A stretch of 8,893 bases of DNA, taken from Methylophilaceae bacterium UBA5127 (GTDB lineage: Bacteria; Pseudomonadota; Gammaproteobacteria; Burkholderiales; Methylophilaceae). Below are positions 5,706 through 8,893 of this stretch, in pieces (positions within the stretch are counted from its first letter, which is position 1; every line of letters begins with the position of its first letter). The stretch covers positions 4,064 to 12,956 of the forward strand of contig DHYP01000048.1 of the NCBI GenBank assembly GCA_002414145.1, read 5' to 3'. Below the pieces are notes generated by a model, which was given only the letters and a program-made list of their open reading frames with translations, made no database searches and was not told the DNA's origin. The position numbers were made by a program, and so were the translations under genes.

Positions 5706-5748
5706 TTAATTATGTAATTAATAATAGAAAAATTACAATTTAAGTCAA
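5706..5748 (-). promoter_or_regulatory. Promoter and possible operator of the 229-residue accessory gene
   Basis: On the minus strand, TTGACT (5743-5748) and TATTAT (5721-5726) lie 16 nt apart, each one base from consensus. They predict a start near 5714 and a leader of about 33 nt. A 7-bp inverted repeat TTAATTA-TG-TAATTAA (5706-5721) sits on the predicted start site and touches the -10, which is a natural place for a repressor. The area is AT-rich, so the palindrome could arise by chance. Confidence 0.5.
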
Positions 5749-5757
5749 ATCTTACTC

Positions 5758-5886
5758 TTAACAACACGTGTTATATATTTGGCTAAGTTGCCTCTCAATT
5801 TCTTGCAGTTTTCTCAATCTTTCTTGATCTCTAGTTTGTAGAGCCTACTCGCTTGCAGTGCGCCGTAATTTAGTTAATAACCGATA
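5758..5886 (-). other. Coding-like remnant in frame after the DUF2237 stop
   Basis: Directly after the DUF2237 TGA, the same minus-strand frame continues as YRLLTKLRRTASE to a TAG (5845-5847). It then runs as ALQTRDQERLRKLQEIERQL plus eight more residues to a TAA (5758-5760). The second part reads like a charged amphipathic helix and has no ATG of its own. It may be a decayed piece of another gene or chance. It overlaps the start of the neighbouring promoter region. Confidence 0.25.
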
Positions 5887-6258
5887 TCACCGCAACGCAT
5901 GATATTTCAAATCTGCTAAGCTCACGACTTCTAAGCATCTTTCATGACAAGCTTCTAAAATCACAGGAGGTGCAAAGCCCGCCTCACTCGCTTCTAGCCA
6001 TCGGCCAGCGCACAGGCACCAGCGGTCACCTGCTTTTAAGCCTTCAAACCCATACTCTGGACGCGGGGTAGTTAAATCATTGCCTCGGCTTACTGAAAAC
6101 GCTAGAAATTCATCTGTGACTTGGCAGCATACAGTGTGATTGCCAAAATCTTCCGCATTAGTTTCGCAGCATCCTGTTCGTGTAAAACCCGTGAGCGGAG
6201 CAAGACTACAACTTTGTAATGCGGTACCAAGTACATTTTTAGCCAAGTTTTTTGCCAT
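5887..6258 (-). CDS. DUF2237 family protein
   Basis: A 123-residue soluble protein of the uncharacterised DUF2237 family. Family marks seen are LTGFTRTGCC (22-31), HTVCC (41-45), SRGNDLTTPRPEYGFEGLKAG (57-77, the most conserved block), GDRWCLCAGRW (77-87), APPVILEACHE (96-106) and the ending SLADLKYHAL. Nine cysteines, including adjacent pairs at 30-31 and 44-45 and CLC at 81-83, hint at metal binding or redox chemistry, but no function is established. Length is normal for the family, so the TGA at 5887 is the natural end. AAGGAA lies about 5 nt before the ATG. It is divergent from the EVE gene across a 62-bp gap that must hold both promoters; I see no strong consensus boxes there. Confidence 0.9.
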   Translation of the reverse strand: MAKNLAKNVLGTALQSCSLAPLTGFTRTGCCETNAEDFGNHTVCCQVTDEFLAFSVSRGNDLTTPRPEYGFEGLKAGDRWCLCAGRWLEASEAGFAPPVILEACHERCLEVVSLADLKYHALR

Positions 6259-6320
6259 CGATGTTCCTTTTTATTTGAGCATCATCGTATCATATGAAAA
6301 AACAATTTGAGTGAGAAAAC

Positions 6321-6776
6321 ATGCGATATTGGTTAATGAAATCTGAACCTGGTGATGTATCGATTGATGATTTGGCAGGGATGCCCAATCAAACAGTGGA
6401 TTGGTATGGTGTACGCAATTATCAAGCACGTAACTTTATGCGTGATCAAATGAAAGTTGGTGATGGTGTGTTGTTTTATCATTCGAATTGCGATGAGCCA
6501 GGAGTAGCAGGTATTTGTGAAGTGAGTGCGTTGGCTTATCCAGATCGCCTGCAGTTTATCGAAGGACATAAATATTATGACCCTAAAGCCACGCCAGAAA
6601 CGCCGCGTTGGTTTAATGTCGATGTAAAATTGGTGCGCAAGACGCGTTTACTGAGTTTAAAAGAGATGCGTGAAACTCCAGCATTGGCAAATTTACGCAT
6701 TTTACAGCGTGGGAACCGCTTATCTATTACGCCCGTAGATCCTAGGGACTGGGCGTTTATCTTAAGTCAATTATAA
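6321..6776 (+). CDS. EVE domain-containing protein
   Basis: A 151-residue protein made of one EVE domain, a PUA-like fold related to YTH domains and thought to bind modified bases in RNA or DNA. Typical blocks are YWLMKSEP (3-10), DWYGVRNYQARNFMR (27-41), GDGVLFYHSNCDEPGVAG (47-64), YYDPKA (85-90), PRWFNVDV (95-102) and LQRGNRLSITPV (128-139). These aromatic and Ser/Asn-rich loops line the predicted base pocket. It is full length; the bacterial family is usually about 150 residues. The start has GAGTGAGAAAAC directly upstream, a modest ribosome site. Bacterial EVE genes are often close to zapA and 6S RNA, and here it lies about 2.2 kb from ssrS, beyond the accessory stretch. The stop codon overlaps the A-run of the opposing terminator. 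Confidence 0.93.
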   Translation: MRYWLMKSEPGDVSIDDLAGMPNQTVDWYGVRNYQARNFMRDQMKVGDGVLFYHSNCDEPGVAGICEVSALAYPDRLQFIEGHKYYDPKATPETPRWFNVDVKLVRKTRLLSLKEMRETPALANLRILQRGNRLSITPVDPRDWAFILSQL

Positions 6777-6797
6777 AAAAGCCCCGCATTGCGGGGC
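6775..6797 (-). terminator. Rho-independent terminator of the YncE-like gene
   Basis: A perfect 7-bp GC stem GCCCCGC/GCGGGGC (6781-6787, 6791-6797) with a 3-nt loop is followed on the minus strand by six T residues (6775-6780). It ends transcription of the propeller gene, whose stop is about 25 nt upstream. On the plus strand the hairpin is followed by TTGAGC rather than a T-run. It would then be a weak stop for the EVE transcript, although it lies immediately after the EVE stop codon. Confidence 0.92.
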
Positions 6798-6821
6798 TTG
6801 AGCACTGTAAATAACGGCGTG

Positions 6822-7889
6822 TTACTTAAGCTTTGTGTCTAAACTGCCCATCGATTTAGGATAGGTAATCAAACCCCATGGCATTTGTTTTACTTCAATT
6901 TGTTTGGTGACTTCTAGCTTTTCTGTATCGATCACAAAAATTGCATCGGACTTGCCACATGCGAGCATAATTTGTGTATCGTCAGGTGTAAAGCTGAAAT
7001 GCCAGCAACGGTTGCCAGTCGGAATGTCTTTCACTTTTGCGTAAGTATTTGCATCAAACACTTGTAACAGTTTGTCTTTATTGCTTGCTACAAAAATATA
7101 TTTTCCATCTTTATCGTAAGAGATACCATAAGGTGTCGCACCCGTATCTACAGTGCGCAATACTTTAAAGTTTTTATTCATTACCATGAGTTTGTTGCCA
7201 TACTCCAAAGAGGAAATATACGTTTTACCATCGGGTGATACTTTGATGCCACGTGGGCGGTCGCCGTACTCATGTGTTTTAATTTTTTTAATCAGTTTTC
7301 CTGTTTTGATGTTGTGTACTGTGATGGTGTTGTCAGCTTCGTTTGTAATGACGAGTTGGCTACCGTCTTTGCTAAACTCTATCCCTTCGGTTTCTGGGCC
7401 GCCGATAATTTCACGAATTTTTTTGCCATTTTTTAAGTCGATGATGCCAATTCGTGCTGGTTCTTTATCATCGTCGTCCTGATTGGCATCAGCTGACTTT
7501 GCTTCTGCAGAACCTGGTGCAGGTGGTGGCCCGCCTTTAGCGCTTGGTTCGTACGAGACAAAAGCTAAATTGCCTTTTACGCGCACAAACTCAGGGTTTT
7601 TACCTACGGGGATTTGTTTTACAACTTCATTAGTCGCAGTATCAATCACGGATACGCTACCATTTTCACGTGTGGCGACAATTAAAAATTTGCCATCATC
7701 GGTGACGCCTAAGCCACGAGGGCCTTCACCTTTGACATCAATGGTACCAGCAGTTTGCATGGTTGAAAGGTCAATGATAGTCACGCCGCCATCTTGACTG
7801 GTCACGTAGGCCTTCCCTGCATCGGCAAAAGCGGCAGGTGAGATAAAAGCGCTTAAAGCAAGCGCGGTGAAGGTTTTTCTTAAATGCAT
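6822..7889 (-). CDS. Periplasmic YVTN/YncE-like seven-bladed beta-propeller protein
   Basis: A 355-residue exported protein with a Sec signal peptide (MHLRKTFTALALSAFISPAAFA, cleavage near residue 23). Seven repeats carry the blade motif of alternating hydrophobics ending in [IV][IV]D-x-[TK]: about residues 34-52, 77-95, 145-161, 187-203, 232-249, 273-291 and 315-333. The linkers hold P[RE]G[LI]xxxxDGKxx[IF]VAxxxx-type turns. Cys295 (GNRCWHF) and Cys311 (LACGKSD) could form a disulfide. Relatives include E. coli YncE, which binds DNA in vitro and responds to iron, and PQQ-catabolism-associated propellers; the exact role here is unknown. A low-complexity insertion (116-144, Gly/Pro/Ala then a DDDD run) sits between blades 2 and 3. 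GGAG lies 6 nt before the ATG. It is followed by a strong terminator and is probably monocistronic. Confidence 0.9.
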   Translation of the reverse strand: MHLRKTFTALALSAFISPAAFADAGKAYVTSQDGGVTIIDLSTMQTAGTIDVKGEGPRGLGVTDDGKFLIVATRENGSVSVIDTATNEVVKQIPVGKNPEFVRVKGNLAFVSYEPSAKGGPPPAPGSAEAKSADANQDDDDKEPARIGIIDLKNGKKIREIIGGPETEGIEFSKDGSQLVITNEADNTITVHNIKTGKLIKKIKTHEYGDRPRGIKVSPDGKTYISSLEYGNKLMVMNKNFKVLRTVDTGATPYGISYDKDGKYIFVASNKDKLLQVFDANTYAKVKDIPTGNRCWHFSFTPDDTQIMLACGKSDAIFVIDTEKLEVTKQIEVKQMPWGLITYPKSMGSLDTKLK

Positions 7890-7939
7890 TTACTTCTCCA
7901 ATAATTAACAGTGGCACAGCTAGCGAAAACTTAGGCTAA

Positions 7940-7945
7940 ATTATA
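7940..7945 (-). promoter_or_regulatory. -10 box of the YncE-like gene promoter
   Basis: A perfect TATAAT lies on the minus strand, with a predicted start near 7933 and a leader of about 44 nt. The -35 region 16-18 nt upstream (TTCTAT, 7963-7968) is poor, which suggests help from an activator or a weak promoter. Confidence 0.5.
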
Positions 7946-7982
7946 GTGGTATGGTTCCATTGATAGAATGATATCTAGCAAG

Positions 7983-8001
7983 ATTAATGCTAATCATGAG
8001 T
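7983..8001. promoter_or_regulatory. Candidate Fur box upstream of the YncE-like gene
   Basis: A 19-base stretch matches the classical Fur consensus GATAATGATAATCATTATC at 13 of 19 positions, including the run TAATCAT. It lies about 38-56 bp upstream of the proposed -10. It is upstream of, rather than overlapping, the best promoter seen. Iron/Fur control of E. coli yncE is known, which makes the match more believable. It was read by eye without a statistical score. Confidence 0.4.
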
Positions 8002-8121
8002 GAAAATAAAATCGTAATAAAACAGCCTGTTAGATTTTGTAAAAGTTTTGTATGGTTGATTGTAGCCAGAACAGTTAAGTTTTTGTAGCCAAATGGGTTC
8101 TAGTGCTTCAGTTATATGTAC

Positions 8122-8893
8122 TTAACCTAAGAATAATCGATAGGCTGGATTGTCAGTTTCGTTCCAGTATGGGTAGCCAAGATTTTTGAGAAACGCTTCA
8201 AATTCAGGCTTCTCTTCTGGAGGTACTTGCATGCCGATTAGTATGCGACCAAAGTCTGCACCATGGTTACGGTAATGAAATAAGCTGATGTTCCAGTCAT
8301 GTCCCATGGTATCTAGAAAGTTCATGAGCGCCCCAGGTTTTTCAGGAAATTCAAAGCGATACACGACTTCATTGGTAGCTTGTGGTGCATGGCCGCCTAC
8401 CAAGTGACGTAAATGCAGTTTTGCCATTTCATTATTAGTTAAATCAAGTGCAGGTAAGCCTTGAAGTTGCAAAGCATTTACCAAGTCGGTGGCATCTTGT
8501 GGTTTAGCAATGGCGATGCCTACAAAAATGTGTGCGCTGACTGGATCGGAATAGCGATAATTGAACTCAGTAATGTTGCGATTGCCTAGTAGTCGGCAGA
8601 AAGTTTTAAATGCTCCTGGTTTTTCTGGGATTGTCACAGCAATCACCGCTTCTCGTTGCTCGCCTAGCTCTGCACGTTCTGCAACAAAACGTAAGCGATC
8701 AAAGTTCATGTTGGCACCAGAAGCAATGGCAATAAGCGTTTTACCTGTAAGGCCATGCTGCTTAGCATACTCTTTTAACCCTGCCGTTGCTAAAGCGCCA
8801 GCAGGTTCTAGGATGCTACGCGTGTCTTCAAACACATCCTTGATGGCAGCACAGATTGCGTCATTATCGACCACGATCATGTCGTCCACATAC
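8122..8893 (-). CDS. ilvA: Threonine dehydratase, biosynthetic (C-terminal half, cut by window edge)
   Basis: Pyridoxal-phosphate enzyme that deaminates threonine to 2-oxobutanoate, the first step of isoleucine synthesis. The window holds the C-terminal 256 residues or so; the reading frame runs off the right edge, so the catalytic lysine is not visible. Seen are YVDDMIVVDNDAICAAIKD, the end of the catalytic domain EPAGALATAG and SGANMNFDRLR. The two ACT-like regulatory domains each begin with a [PE]EKPGA motif (IPEKPGAFKTFCRLLG and FPEKPGALMNFLDTMG) and bind isoleucine and valine in the E. coli enzyme. The end NPAYRLFLG is characteristic. Two ACT-like domains mark the biosynthetic, feedback-controlled form rather than the short catabolic one. 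No terminator is visible in the 232-nt gap before the propeller gene. Confidence 0.97.
   Translation of the reverse strand, partial: YVDDMIVVDNDAICAAIKDVFEDTRSILEPAGALATAGLKEYAKQHGLTGKTLIAIASGANMNFDRLRFVAERAELGEQREAVIAVTIPEKPGAFKTFCRLLGNRNITEFNYRYSDPVSAHIFVGIAIAKPQDATDLVNALQLQGLPALDLTNNEMAKLHLRHLVGGHAPQATNEVVYRFEFPEKPGALMNFLDTMGHDWNISLFHYRNHGADFGRILIGMQVPPEEKPEFEAFLKNLGYPYWNETDNPAYRLFLG

Noticed and set aside
5682..5886. tRNA gene or insertion-sequence end in the gap before DUF2237
   Set aside because: No cloverleaf, no CCA end, no terminal inverted repeats or transposase motif could be found.
7153..7797. Two adjacent plus-strand open frames opposite the propeller gene
   Set aside because: They mirror the repetitive coding sequence of the YncE-like gene; they resemble no protein family and have no promoter or ribosome site.
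8020..8045. AACA/TGTT hairpin followed by T-rich sequence as an ilvA terminator
   Set aside because: Only four pairs in the stem and a broken T-run; too weak to call.

Overview
The window looks like chromosomal DNA of a moderately AT-rich betaproteobacterium. A methylotroph-like member of the Nitrosomonadales (Methylophilaceae) is my best guess. The clues are a BtuM-type vitamin B12 transporter, the zapB-like/zapA/6S RNA cluster, and the overall codon use. The genus is inference, not demonstrated.

Left part (1-3253, minus strand): a vitamin B12 acquisition locus. A promoter near 3250 drives a cobalamin riboswitch, then btuB (TonB-dependent outer-membrane receptor) and btuM (small inner-membrane transporter that keeps its key cysteine). 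A strong terminator follows, then the start of cobU/cobP (cobinamide kinase/guanylyltransferase), cut by the window edge. Together these cover outer-membrane uptake, inner-membrane passage and salvage of incomplete corrinoids, with no BtuFCD ABC transporter in view. The leader is long: about 190 nt lie between aptamer and start codon. It holds a loop that can kiss the aptamer, a stem that hides the ribosome binding site, and a further inverted repeat touching the aptamer's closing helix.

Middle part (3340-4340, plus strand): a zapB-like coiled-coil gene, zapA (FtsZ-ring assembly) and 6S RNA (ssrS), the conserved proteobacterial order. The zapB-like promoter is placed so that the mRNA could be leaderless. 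Directly after 6S RNA come two tandem, related palindromic elements of about 100 bp.

Accessory part (4379-5886, minus strand): an orphan lipoprotein and an unassigned protein with a faint HhH-GPD DNA-glycosylase-like signature. Both are more AT-rich than the flanks and each has its own promoter. They lie where fau (5-formyltetrahydrofolate cyclo-ligase) is often found after ssrS. A short coding-like remnant lies between them and the next gene.

Right part (5887-8893): a Cys-rich DUF2237 protein, a divergent EVE-domain protein, a periplasmic seven-bladed YncE-like propeller with a candidate Fur box upstream, and the C-terminal part of threonine dehydratase IlvA with its two ACT-like regulatory domains, cut by the window edge.

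The most interesting signals are the two-layer B12 riboswitch platform and the tandem palindromes plus accessory gene pair inserted after 6S RNA. I see no CRISPR array, tRNA, rRNA, intact insertion sequence or complete novel defence system.
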